Below are positions 54,438-62,096 of a stretch of 64,000 nucleotides of DNA, piece after piece (position 1 is the stretch's first letter; the number at the start of each line of letters is the position of its first letter). A program made the position numbers and the translations under genes. The notes beneath the pieces were generated by a model. It was not told the DNA's origin. It ran no database searches and was given only the letters and a program-made list of their open reading frames with translations. Source of the stretch: Streptomyces sp. NBC_00285 (GTDB taxonomy: Bacteria > Actinomycetota > Actinomycetes > Streptomycetales > Streptomycetaceae); NCBI RefSeq assembly GCF_036174265.1, contig NZ_CP108055.1, forward strand, positions 6,386,001-6,450,000, read 5' to 3'.

Positions 54438-54991
54438 CGCTTGGCGGCGCCGACCCGTTCGAGCACGCGCGATGTGCACGCCAGGATCTCGGGTTCGGCC
54501 CGACGAATGAACTGTCCGATCAAGCTCTCCGGCCCGTACCGTCCGGTGATCTCGTTGATCCGATCGATCGGGTTCGTAGGGGTGCCGTCCGGCGTGGTGT
54601 TCATGTCGCAGTAGCAGAGCGCATCGTTCAGGTGCGCACTTTCGCGGGGGAACTCACCCTCCAACTCCTCACGCATGCCACGGGCTTCTGCCTCCAACCA
54701 TGCGCAGGAGTGGTGAGCAACCAGGTTAGTGACCCGTTCGTCGGCGTCGGCCACGTCTCGGAGATAGCGGGCCCCGTCCAGCGGGTGAAAGCCCGTCTTG
54801 GCCAGGTCCGGCGCATAGCCGATGTCGTGCAGTACCGCTGCGGCCTCCAACAGATCCGCGTCCTGGTCAAGAACGAGCGCGATCGTACGCGCCCTCTCAG
54901 CTACTCCGAGACAGTGCTTCCAGCGCCGCGGAAGCGGGTCGGCGAGCAGGGACTCAGCCAGGGGATAGGCCCAATCGGTCAACGTCGGCAA
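54425..54991 (-). CDS. HD-domain phosphohydrolase
   Basis: 188 residues from TTG 54991, chosen because GAGGAG lies upstream and earlier codons run into the GntR gene. HD motif: RWKHCLGVAERARTIALVLD (first His), AAAVLHDIGYAPDLAKTGFH (HD pair) and LVAHHSCAWLEAEA. A metal-dependent phosphohydrolase on nucleotides or similar. It sits immediately after the GntR gene (1-base gap) and is probably co-transcribed. Such HD proteins recur beside GntR regulators in Streptomyces elements. Confidence 0.88.
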   Translation of the reverse strand: MPTLTDWAYPLAESLLADPLPRRWKHCLGVAERARTIALVLDQDADLLEAAAVLHDIGYAPDLAKTGFHPLDGARYLRDVADADERVTNLVAHHSCAWLEAEARGMREELEGEFPRESAHLNDALCYCDMNTTPDGTPTNPIDRINEITGRYGPESLIGQFIRRAEPEILACTSRVLERVGAAKRQPM

Positions 54992-54992
54992 G

Positions 54993-55454
54993 CTACGAAC
55001 GCTCCTCTCGCGTCGGCACGGCGCGGACCGTCCGCACCCTGCCCTGTCCGCCACCCGCCAGCACGCCGGCGGTCTCCAACTTCTCCAGCGCCTTGGTCAC
55101 TGTGGGGCGCGAGACCCCGAACCGGTCGGCCAGCGCGGAAGCGCTCGGGAAGGCTTCCCCCACTTCGAGCCCCTCAGCCGTGATGATGTCGGCGATGCGC
55201 TGATCGAGCGGACGCCGGTTGACTCGGGCACCCGCGCGCACGACGCGCCACCGCTCGCCGGGGACCGGTTCGGCCACGCCTTCCTGACGCAGCACGCCGA
55301 ACGCGCGGAGGGCGACCCCGCGCGAGACCTCGTGGTCGCGCATGACCTCAGCCAGTGACGGGAGCTCCGTCATGTCCGGGTCGTCCTCGATCTGCCGCTT
55401 CACAGAGTCGGCAATCTTCAGGAAGGTTCCCCGCGGGTTGGCCTGCTGCGACAC
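54993..55454 (-). CDS. GntR-type regulator with two winged-helix units
   Basis: 153 residues from GTG 55454, with GGGAGAG upstream. First winged helix: FLKIADSVKRQIEDDPDMTE, SLAEVMRDHEVSRGVALRAF. Second: DQRIADIITAEGLEVGEAFP, SALADRFGVSRPTVTKALEK. Two GntR-like DNA-binding units in tandem and no effector domain. In pSAM2 the GntR protein KorSA represses the activator gene; a similar gatekeeper role is plausible. Confidence 0.88.
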   Translation of the reverse strand: MSQQANPRGTFLKIADSVKRQIEDDPDMTELPSLAEVMRDHEVSRGVALRAFGVLRQEGVAEPVPGERWRVVRAGARVNRRPLDQRIADIITAEGLEVGEAFPSASALADRFGVSRPTVTKALEKLETAGVLAGGGQGRVRTVRAVPTREERS

Positions 55455-55629
55455 TCGCTCTCCCTCTCTGTCCGCCGTCGTCACCCCCAAGACTCCCACG
55501 GCTCGCAACTGCTGCGGAGAGCGCCGAGGGCTGACGGTACGACCGCTCTGTGGCCTCATCCGCGTCTACCTATCTCGGACACTGATGTCAGTGCTGTATC
55601 AGGTTCGGTGCTGTGGAAATGGCCGCCAG

Positions 55630-55833
55630 CTACGGCTCTTCCGGCCAGCTCGTCAACACGATGCCCTCGGTCTCGTCGGTGAGGGTGAAGTGCGGCTCGA
55701 CGAGGTCCCGGTGGCTGCCGATCCAGTCGCGGAACTTGTCGCGCGCCACCACTTCGTCTGGCCACCAGCCGCGCATGACCGTACGGCCAGCGGATGACAC
55801 GGCGATGCGGAAGCGCTCCTGTTCACCGGTCAC
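55630..55833 (-). CDS. Small hypothetical protein
   Basis: 67 residues from GTG 55833: EQERFRIAVSSAGRTVMRGW, WPDEVVARDKFRDWIGSHRD, ending GIVLTSWPEEP. The start overlaps the end of the gene at 55823-56224 by 11 bases, indicating coupling. No known family recognised; a common kind of element gene. Confidence 0.65.
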   Translation of the reverse strand: MTGEQERFRIAVSSAGRTVMRGWWPDEVVARDKFRDWIGSHRDLVEPHFTLTDETEGIVLTSWPEEP

Positions 55834-56224
55834 GGCGGTGCCTTGCTGCGCGTCCCATCTCCAGCCACTCCTCATGGCTGACGGGCCGCATCGTGAGCCC
55901 AAACTTGGCCGCGACCTCCCTAATGTCCGCGAAGGACCCCTCCACGGTGGCCGGCATCGCCGGTAGGGCGGGCTTCCTGACGGCGAGCGAGTGGTCCCGG
56001 CACAGGTCCACCCAGCACGGCCCGCAGCCGGGGAAGTCGATCACGCGGGAGGTGCGGTAGTCCGTGCCCCACACGCAGCACGGCCGCCATGCGTCCGCGC
56101 GGTACCGGGCTCGCACCTGAGGGTCGTCTGTGAGCCGGTCGCCCGTCTCAGGCGGCGCCGGGTCCAGGCGCGCACCGTCCACGGCGTGCTGCGTGAGCAG
56201 CTCCTCGACGTCCATGCGGTCCAA
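55823..56224 (-). CDS. Hypothetical protein with cysteine cluster
   Basis: 133 residues. DAWRPCCVWGTDYRTSRVID, FPGCGPCWVDLCRDHSLAVR and a C-terminal helix EEWLEMGRAARHRRDR. The CC...CGPC...C...H arrangement suggests a zinc site. It is coupled to the next small gene and encoded just before it. No function assigned. Confidence 0.65.
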   Translation of the reverse strand: MDRMDVEELLTQHAVDGARLDPAPPETGDRLTDDPQVRARYRADAWRPCCVWGTDYRTSRVIDFPGCGPCWVDLCRDHSLAVRKPALPAMPATVEGSFADIREVAAKFGLTMRPVSHEEWLEMGRAARHRRDR

Positions 56225-56282
56225 CGCTGTCTCCTATGCCCCTCGGAGTGCGCGGGCCACGCTACCTCCTGGAATCGAACAC

Positions 56283-56618
56283 GTGAACGACTCCAGTCTG
56301 TCGCGGCTTGCCCTGCTCCGCTTCCTGGAACGCGTGCAGGTGCGGGACCTGGAGCGGACCCGCCGGTGGATCGCGGACGAGGAGAAGCGCGAGGCCGAGC
56401 GGCAGCGGGGCATCGCGGCGCGGCCGCCGGCGCCGGACTGGCTGATCGAGCGCGGCCTGTCCCGGCAAAACGCCGTGTACGTGCACGTTGGTGACTGCTG
56501 GAACGCGGGCTCGCGGTCGAAGGGCGTCGAGCGGGACCAGGCGGTGCGCGCGCTCGCCGACGGCGTGATGGCGTGCCCGCAGTGCCGGCCGGACACCGCG
56601 CTGGGCATCCTCGACTAG
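56283..56618 (+). CDS. DUF6233-like protein
   Basis: 111 residues from GTG 56283. A helical N-terminus (RLALLRFLERVQVRDLERTR) is followed by AVYVHVGDCWNAGSRSKGVE, DQAVRALADGVMACPQCRPD and TALGILD, the recognisable end of Streptomyces DUF6233 proteins. Function unknown. It overlaps the convergent ku gene by 4 bases. Confidence 0.75.
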   Translation: MNDSSLSRLALLRFLERVQVRDLERTRRWIADEEKREAERQRGIAARPPAPDWLIERGLSRQNAVYVHVGDCWNAGSRSKGVERDQAVRALADGVMACPQCRPDTALGILD

Positions 56619-57532
56619 GCGCTGCGCGGCCTGCGTCCGGTCACCTTCTTCCCCGTGGTCTTCTTCGCGGTCGTCTTCTTGGCTGGCTGCTTCTTCGCCG
56701 TCTTCTTGGCCGCGGTCTTCTTCGGCAGTTCGTGTACGTCGGCGTCTTCGCCGCGGGAGGCCCGGGCCTTCTCCACCGACTGGTTAAGCGCGGCCATGAG
56801 GTCGAGGACCTGGGCTGGCTTCTCGGGCTCCGGGGCCTCGGGGAGCTCGCGGTCTTCCCGCTTGGCCTCGATGATTTTTGCCAGGGCGTCGGTGTAGGTG
56901 TCCTCGAACTCGGGGCCGTCGAGGTCGTCGCGTGCCATCGACTCCATCAAAGCGAGGGCCCCCTCGATCTCCTCCTTCGACACCTTCTCGTCCGGCGGGT
57001 CGACGGCGCCCGGGGCGCGGATCTCGTTGGGCCAGCGCATCGCGTGCAGCACGATCACGTTGTCGCGGATCCGCAGCAGCCCAAGGCGTTCCCGCCCGCT
57101 CCACGCATACTTCGCGACCGCAACCTTCGACGACCGGCCAAGCGCCTGCACCAGCAGCTTGTACGGCTTCGCCGCCACAGCCCCGTCCGGGGCAAGGTAA
57201 TAGCCCTCACCGATCTGAATCGGGTCGATGGAGTCCAGCGGCACGAAAGCCTGAATCTCGATCGCCTTCGCGGTCGGCAGCGGCAACTCCCTCAGGTCCG
57301 CATCCGAGATGGCGACGACCTGGTCCTTGGCATACTCGTAGCCCTTACCGATCTCCGACTGGGCGACCTCGCGGTCCTCCAGCTCGCACACCTTCTTCAC
57401 CCGCACCCTCCCCATGTCCTCCAGGTGGTACTGGTGGAACTGGATGCTGTGGTTTTCCGTTGCACTCTGGACGTGGATAGGCACCGTGACCAGGCCAAAC
57501 GAGATGGCGCCGCTCCAGATGGTTCGGGGCAT
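56615..57532 (-). CDS. ku: Bacterial Ku (DNA end-binding protein)
   Basis: 305 residues. Ku core: MPRTIWSGAISFGLVTVPIH, RVRVKKVCELEDREVAQSEI, GYEYAKDQVVAISDADL and AVDPPDEKVSKEEIEGALAL, the homodimeric ring that loads on double-strand ends. The last ~40 residues are a Lys/Thr/Ala-rich tail (KKTAAKKTAKKQPAKKTTAK), a common DNA-binding extension in actinobacterial Ku. It would work with an NHEJ ligase (LigD), which is not in the window. Its presence next to mobile DNA suggests protection of linear ends or repair after restriction. Confidence 0.95.
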   Translation of the reverse strand: MPRTIWSGAISFGLVTVPIHVQSATENHSIQFHQYHLEDMGRVRVKKVCELEDREVAQSEIGKGYEYAKDQVVAISDADLRELPLPTAKAIEIQAFVPLDSIDPIQIGEGYYLAPDGAVAAKPYKLLVQALGRSSKVAVAKYAWSGRERLGLLRIRDNVIVLHAMRWPNEIRAPGAVDPPDEKVSKEEIEGALALMESMARDDLDGPEFEDTYTDALAKIIEAKREDRELPEAPEPEKPAQVLDLMAALNQSVEKARASRGEDADVHELPKKTAAKKTAKKQPAKKTTAKKTTGKKVTGRRPRSA

Positions 57533-57925
57533 GAGGGACCTCCGCGTGAGCCCCGAGCAGGATCAGCCTACGAGCAGCACTAGGGCCCCGCATGCGCGCG
57601 GGCACCCCAAGTCGCACGCTGGCGACATGATCCCCGGCAACCCGTCGTGATCTACCCGCCCGCCTGCCGAGGATGCCGGCCAGCCGACTTGTAGGTTCTC
57701 AAAATCCGGGCCACATTCTCAGCGCCAACTGCATAGCGGCACCACTTATGGCGTCATGCTGAGACGCGTCGAGCCCCCAGTGAACCCAGGCTCCTCACCC
57801 GTCGCATCTTCGGAAAACACGCAGGTCTGAAGCCTGCCCTGGCGATAGCATGGCTGTGTTCCGGTCATTTGAGGTAAATCGGCCGGAGGCTCGCTGCGTT
57901 CTTCGCGAAAGGGAGCGCTGGGGCT
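57533..57925. other. Intergenic region, no gene seen
   Basis: 393 bases between the divergent ku and small membrane-protein genes. AT-richer patches occur at about 57690-57760 and 57845-57890, where promoters for both directions would be expected. I could not identify a clear promoter, palindrome or attachment-site repeat. Confidence 0.4.
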
Positions 57926-58306
57926 GTGGAGGCTGGGGGTGCCTGCATGCCATCGGCATGGAAGATCACGGTCATCGTGCTCGCGGTGGCGGGGATTGTT
58001 ACGACGCCTGTGGTCTGGCTGTTGAACGGTCCAGACGGCGGTCAGTTCGCGGGGGCGTCCATTCAGGCCGCCACCGGGGTAGCGGCGCTGGTGTGGGCGG
58101 TGCGACGGCCTGCGGCCGTCAGCGGGCCGCGCGATGAGGTCATCGGCAGCGGGGACGCGGAGGCAAGCGGCGGCGGCGAGGCGCACGCCGGCATTCGACG
58201 GCCTGGTGGCCGGGGTCGCGGTTGGGCCAGGGTGAAGCGGTCCGGGAAGGCCACGGCACGCGGGCCGGGCGCCAAGAGCGGAACCGGGATCGACTACACC
58301 CCCTGA
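57926..58306 (+). CDS. Small membrane protein paired with the STAND protein
   Basis: 126 residues from GTG 57926, with GGGAG upstream. Two hydrophobic segments (WKITVIVLAVAGIVTTPVVW, 12-31; FAGASIQAATGVAALVWAV, 41-59) are followed by a soluble tail. The tail contains SGDAEASGGGEAHAGI (75-90), closely matched by TGCADASAAAEAHTGY in the N-terminus of the next protein. It ends in a basic Gly/Arg/Lys region. Likely a membrane partner that tethers or is released by the STAND protein (inference). Confidence 0.7.
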   Translation: MEAGGACMPSAWKITVIVLAVAGIVTTPVVWLLNGPDGGQFAGASIQAATGVAALVWAVRRPAAVSGPRDEVIGSGDAEASGGGEAHAGIRRPGGRGRGWARVKRSGKATARGPGAKSGTGIDYTP

Positions 58307-58341
58307 ACCGCCGTTCGGCCGGGAGGTGAGACAGGTACGCC

Positions 58342-61300
58342 ATGAGGTGGGGTTCGCGGAAAGCACGAACAGCCAAGGATCGGTCGACGGCGGATCCCGG
58401 TGTGAGCGTGACCGACACCGGTTGTGCTGATGCGTCCGCAGCGGCGGAGGCGCACACCGGTTACGCGGGTCCACCCCCGCTGCAGCCGGTGGACCTCAGG
58501 CATACGGGGCCCGCCAGTGCTTCCGCACCTGGCAGCATCGCGATCTCCGGGGTGTACCAGGACAACCGGAGCGTGTATCCACCCCCGGCACCGCCGGTCA
58601 CCTGGCCGTGCGTCTTCGGGCAGATCCCGGAGCGGGCGTCCGCTTTCCAGCCGCGTGCCGCGTTGCGCAAGAACGTCGACCAGGCGCGGTCTGACCATGC
58701 CACGGTGGTGCTGACCCAGGTGCTGCGCGGAGGCGGTGGTGTCGGCAAAAGCCAACTGGCCGCCGCCTACGCCCACGAGGCCCGGCGCGACAAGGTCGAT
58801 CTGGTGATGTGGGTCGACGCCACCAAAGTCGACCAGGTGATCACCCTGTATGCCCGCGCCGCCCGGGACCTGCATCTTCCCGGCGCCACCGGGGCCGACA
58901 CCCAGGGCGACGCGCAACGATTCCTGGAGTGGCTGGCAGCTACGCCACAGTCGTGGCTGATCATCCTGGATGACATCGACCCCGAGCACATCGACCCTTG
59001 GTGGCCACCATCTGCACTGAAGGAGCAGGGCCGTGTGCTGGCCACGACCCGCCGTCAGGACGCCGTCCTGCACGGCGGCGGCCGCGCCCTCGTCGAAATC
59101 AGCGTCTACAGCGAAGCAGAAGCACGCGCCTACCTCACCGACTATGTGCGCCGCATTCACAAAAACCACCTCATCGATGGCCACGTCGACACCGTGTGCC
59201 GGGAGTTGGGGCTGCTTCCACTGGCCCTGTCCCACGCGGCCGCCTACATGGACCAGCAGGACATCGGCTGCACCGCCTACCTCCAACACTTCACCCACCG
59301 CCGCTCACGCCTGGGTAAACTGCTGCCCCGCTGGGCCGACACCGAGAAATACGGGCGCGAGGTCGCCACCAGCCTGCTGCTCAACCTCGACGCCGCCCAG
59401 CAGTGCGAACCAGTCGGCCTCGCCCTGCCCGCCCTGCGCCTGGCCGCCTGCCTGGACCCCGCAGGCCAACCCCACACTCTGTGGAACACCCACGCCGCCC
59501 ACGCTTACCTGACAGCCCAACCCACCACAGGGCCACACACAGACCATGAACCCGACGACCAGCCCCCATTGGCCCTGAACGTGCTACGCCTCCTGCACCG
59601 CTATGGACTGCTGGCCGACGACTCCCCGGCCGAGCCTCGTGCCGTGCGCATCCACGCCCTTACCGCCCGGGCCACCCGCGAGGCCACGCCCGACAGCGCC
59701 CTCGACGTCGCCAAGACGGCTGCCGCAGACGCCCTGCTGGAGATCTGGCCCACCGCGGACCAGACCCAGCCGGCACTCGCCAGCGTCCTGCGCGCCAACA
59801 CCGACACTCTCGCCGGACTCGCGCACGAACTCCTCTGGACCACCGGCCGCCATGGCGTGCTGTACCAGGCTGGCACCGCACTACTGCACGCCCACCTGAA
59901 CTCCACCGGGACCCTCTACTGGCAAGACCTAGCACGTGAGGCCGAGCGCATCCTGGGCCCTGAGCACCCCCACACCCTGACTGCCCGCAGCAACCTCGCC
60001 ATCTCCTACTCGCATGCCGGGCGCACCGAGGAGGCCATCAATATCCAAGAGCAGGACGTTGCCGATCGCGAGCGCATCCTGGGCCCTGAGCACCCCCACA
60101 CCCTGACTACCCGCAGCAACCTTGCCAACTCCTACTCGGATGCCGGGCGCACCGAGGAGGCCATCAATATCCAAGAGCAGGTCGTTGCCGATCGCGAGCG
60201 CATCCTGGGCCCTGAGCACCCCGACACCCTGACTGCCCGCAGCAACCTCGCCACCTCCTACTTGCATGCCGGGCGCACCGAGGAGGCCATCAATATCCAA
60301 GAGCAGGTCGTTGCCGATCGCGAGCGCATCCTGGGCCCTGAGGACCCCAATACCCTGACTGCCTGCAGCAACCTCGCCGCCTCCTACTTGCATGCCGGGC
60401 GCACCGAGGAGGCCATCAATATCCAAGAGCAGGTCGTTACGGCGTGCGAGCACATCCTGGGCCCTGAGCATCCCAATACCCTGACTGCCTGCAGCAACCT
60501 CGCCATCTCCTACTTGCAGGCCGGGCGCACCGAGGAGGCCATCAATATCCAAGAGCAGGTCGTTGCGGCGTGCGAGCACATCCTGGGCCCTGAGCACCCC
60601 AACACCCTGACTACCCGCAACAACCTTGCCAACTCCTACTCGGATGCCGGGCGCACCGAGGAGGCCATCAATATCCAAGAGCAGGACGTTGCCGATCGCG
60701 AGCGCATCCTGGGCCCTGAGCACCCCAACACCCTGACCGCCCGCAACAACCTTGCCAACTCCTACTTGCATGCCGGGCGCACCGAGGAGGCCATCAATAT
60801 CCAAGAGCAGGTCGTTGCCGATCGCGAGCGCATCCTGGGCCCTGAGCACCCCGACACCCTGACTGCCCGCAGCAACCTCGCCGCCTCCTACTTGCAGGCC
60901 GGGCGCACCGAGGAGGCCATCAATATCCAAGAGCAGGTCGTTACGGCGTGCGAGCACATCCTGGGCCCTGAGCACCCCGACACCCTGACTGCCTGCAGCA
61001 ACCTCGCCGCCTCCTACTTGCAGGCCGGGCGCACCGAGGAGGCCATCAATATCCAAGAGCAGGTCGTTGCGGCGTGCGAGCGCTTCCTGGGCCCTGAGCA
61101 TCCCAATACCCTGACTGCCTGCAGCAACCTCGCCATCTCCTACTTGCAGGCCGGGCGCACCGAGGAGGCCATCAATATCCAAGAGCAGGACGTTGCGGCG
61201 TGCGAGCGCATCCTGGGCCCTGAGCACCCCAACACCCTGACCGCCCGCAACAACCTTGCCAACTCCTACTCGGATGCCGGGCGCACCGAGGAGGCCATCA

Positions 61301-61884
61301 ATATCCAAGAGCAGGTCGTTGCCGATCGCGAGCGCATCCTGGGCCCTGAGCACCCCGACACCCTGACTGCCTGCAGCAACCTCGCCGCCTCCTACTTGCA
61401 GGCCGGGCGCACCGAGGAGGCCATCAATATCCAAGAGCAGGTCGTTACGGCGTGCGAGCACATCCTGGGCCCTGAGCACCCCGACACCCTGACTGCCTGC
61501 AGCAACCTCGCCGCCTCCTACTTGCAGGCCGGGCGCACCGAGGAGGCCATCAATATCCAAGAGCAGGTCGTTGCGGCGTGCGAGCGCTTCCTGGGCCCTG
61601 AGCACCCCAACACCCTGACCGCCCGCAACAACCTCGCCAACTCCTACTTGCAGGCCGGGCGCACCGAGGAGGCCGTCTCCTTGATGAAACAAGTCGTCGT
61701 CAGTCGTGAACGTGTCCTGGGCCGTAGCCACCCCGACACTCTTCGCGTGACAGACAGCTACTCAAGGACCCTCCAACAGCATGCCCTCATCGTCGCTTCG
61801 TCACCGACAGTCGCTCGGTCCCTGGCCACTGCGTTACGAGAATGGATGAGTCAGCAGCCCCGCAGTTGGGACCGGCAGCACTGA
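58342..61884 (+). CDS. STAND NTPase (NB-ARC type) with 14-unit TPR array
   Basis: 1180 residues. Residues 1-~95 are a variable N-terminus with a Gly/Ala motif (25-40) shared with the upstream membrane protein. The NTPase follows: Walker A at 130-138 (GGGGVGKSQ), Walker B about 205-212 (WLIILDDID), RVLATTRRQDAV, and the GLPL-like LGLLPLALSHAAAYM. After a winged-helix/linker region, residues ~533-1120 are kinesin-light-chain-like TPRs of 42 residues (for example LGPEHPDTLTARSNLA ... AGRTEEAINIQEQ): 14 near-identical units plus a degenerate fifteenth. This is the architecture of NLR-like signalling proteins, where the repeats sense a ligand and the NTPase oligomerises. No effector domain is fused, so the membrane partner may be the effector. 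Confidence 0.9.
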   Translation: MRWGSRKARTAKDRSTADPGVSVTDTGCADASAAAEAHTGYAGPPPLQPVDLRHTGPASASAPGSIAISGVYQDNRSVYPPPAPPVTWPCVFGQIPERASAFQPRAALRKNVDQARSDHATVVLTQVLRGGGGVGKSQLAAAYAHEARRDKVDLVMWVDATKVDQVITLYARAARDLHLPGATGADTQGDAQRFLEWLAATPQSWLIILDDIDPEHIDPWWPPSALKEQGRVLATTRRQDAVLHGGGRALVEISVYSEAEARAYLTDYVRRIHKNHLIDGHVDTVCRELGLLPLALSHAAAYMDQQDIGCTAYLQHFTHRRSRLGKLLPRWADTEKYGREVATSLLLNLDAAQQCEPVGLALPALRLAACLDPAGQPHTLWNTHAAHAYLTAQPTTGPHTDHEPDDQPPLALNVLRLLHRYGLLADDSPAEPRAVRIHALTARATREATPDSALDVAKTAAADALLEIWPTADQTQPALASVLRANTDTLAGLAHELLWTTGRHGVLYQAGTALLHAHLNSTGTLYWQDLAREAERILGPEHPHTLTARSNLAISYSHAGRTEEAINIQEQDVADRERILGPEHPHTLTTRSNLANSYSDAGRTEEAINIQEQVVADRERILGPEHPDTLTARSNLATSYLHAGRTEEAINIQEQVVADRERILGPEDPNTLTACSNLAASYLHAGRTEEAINIQEQVVTACEHILGPEHPNTLTACSNLAISYLQAGRTEEAINIQEQVVAACEHILGPEHPNTLTTRNNLANSYSDAGRTEEAINIQEQDVADRERILGPEHPNTLTARNNLANSYLHAGRTEEAINIQEQVVADRERILGPEHPDTLTARSNLAASYLQAGRTEEAINIQEQVVTACEHILGPEHPDTLTACSNLAASYLQAGRTEEAINIQEQVVAACERFLGPEHPNTLTACSNLAISYLQAGRTEEAINIQEQDVAACERILGPEHPNTLTARNNLANSYSDAGRTEEAINIQEQVVADRERILGPEHPDTLTACSNLAASYLQAGRTEEAINIQEQVVTACEHILGPEHPDTLTACSNLAASYLQAGRTEEAINIQEQVVAACERFLGPEHPNTLTARNNLANSYLQAGRTEEAVSLMKQVVVSRERVLGRSHPDTLRVTDSYSRTLQQHALIVASSPTVARSLATALREWMSQQPRSWDRQH
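59941..61704 (+). repeat. 14 x 126-bp tandem repeats encoding TPRs
   Basis: The unit is 126 bp (42 codons), seen for instance from GAGGCCATCAATATCCAAG at 60031 and again at 60157. Units are almost identical in DNA, differing at a few codons (TARSNLA/TACSNLA, SYLQAG/SYSDAG, VADRER/VTACEH/VAACER). The last three-unit block repeats an earlier one with an offset of 504 bp (four units), showing duplication by segments. Confidence 0.95.
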
Positions 61885-62096
61885 CGTAATGGAAGCGGCG
61901 TTCGGCATCGGCCTGGAACGTCCTGGCTTCGATATCCCGCCCGCTGTCGAGGAAATGCAACGAGTGATGAGACTCGGCACGACCGGATTCGGTGTGCGGC
62001 CGCGAGACAGCCAAGGTCAGGGCAACAGCGTAGGCAAAGAGCTGCGAGACCCTACACGACTATGGATACGACCTAGGTTGCTGCCACTCTGCATGC

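Noticed and set aside
59941..61704. CRISPR array
   Set aside because: Repeats are 126 bp, contiguous, in frame and without spacers. They encode TPRs. No cas genes and no other spaced repeats were seen in the window.
59929..61731. 600-codon open frame antisense to the TPR array
   Set aside because: It exists only because the 126-bp units are repeated in phase and the opposite frame lacks stops. The translation is a repetitive low-complexity mirror, while the sense frame has NTPase and TPR motifs.
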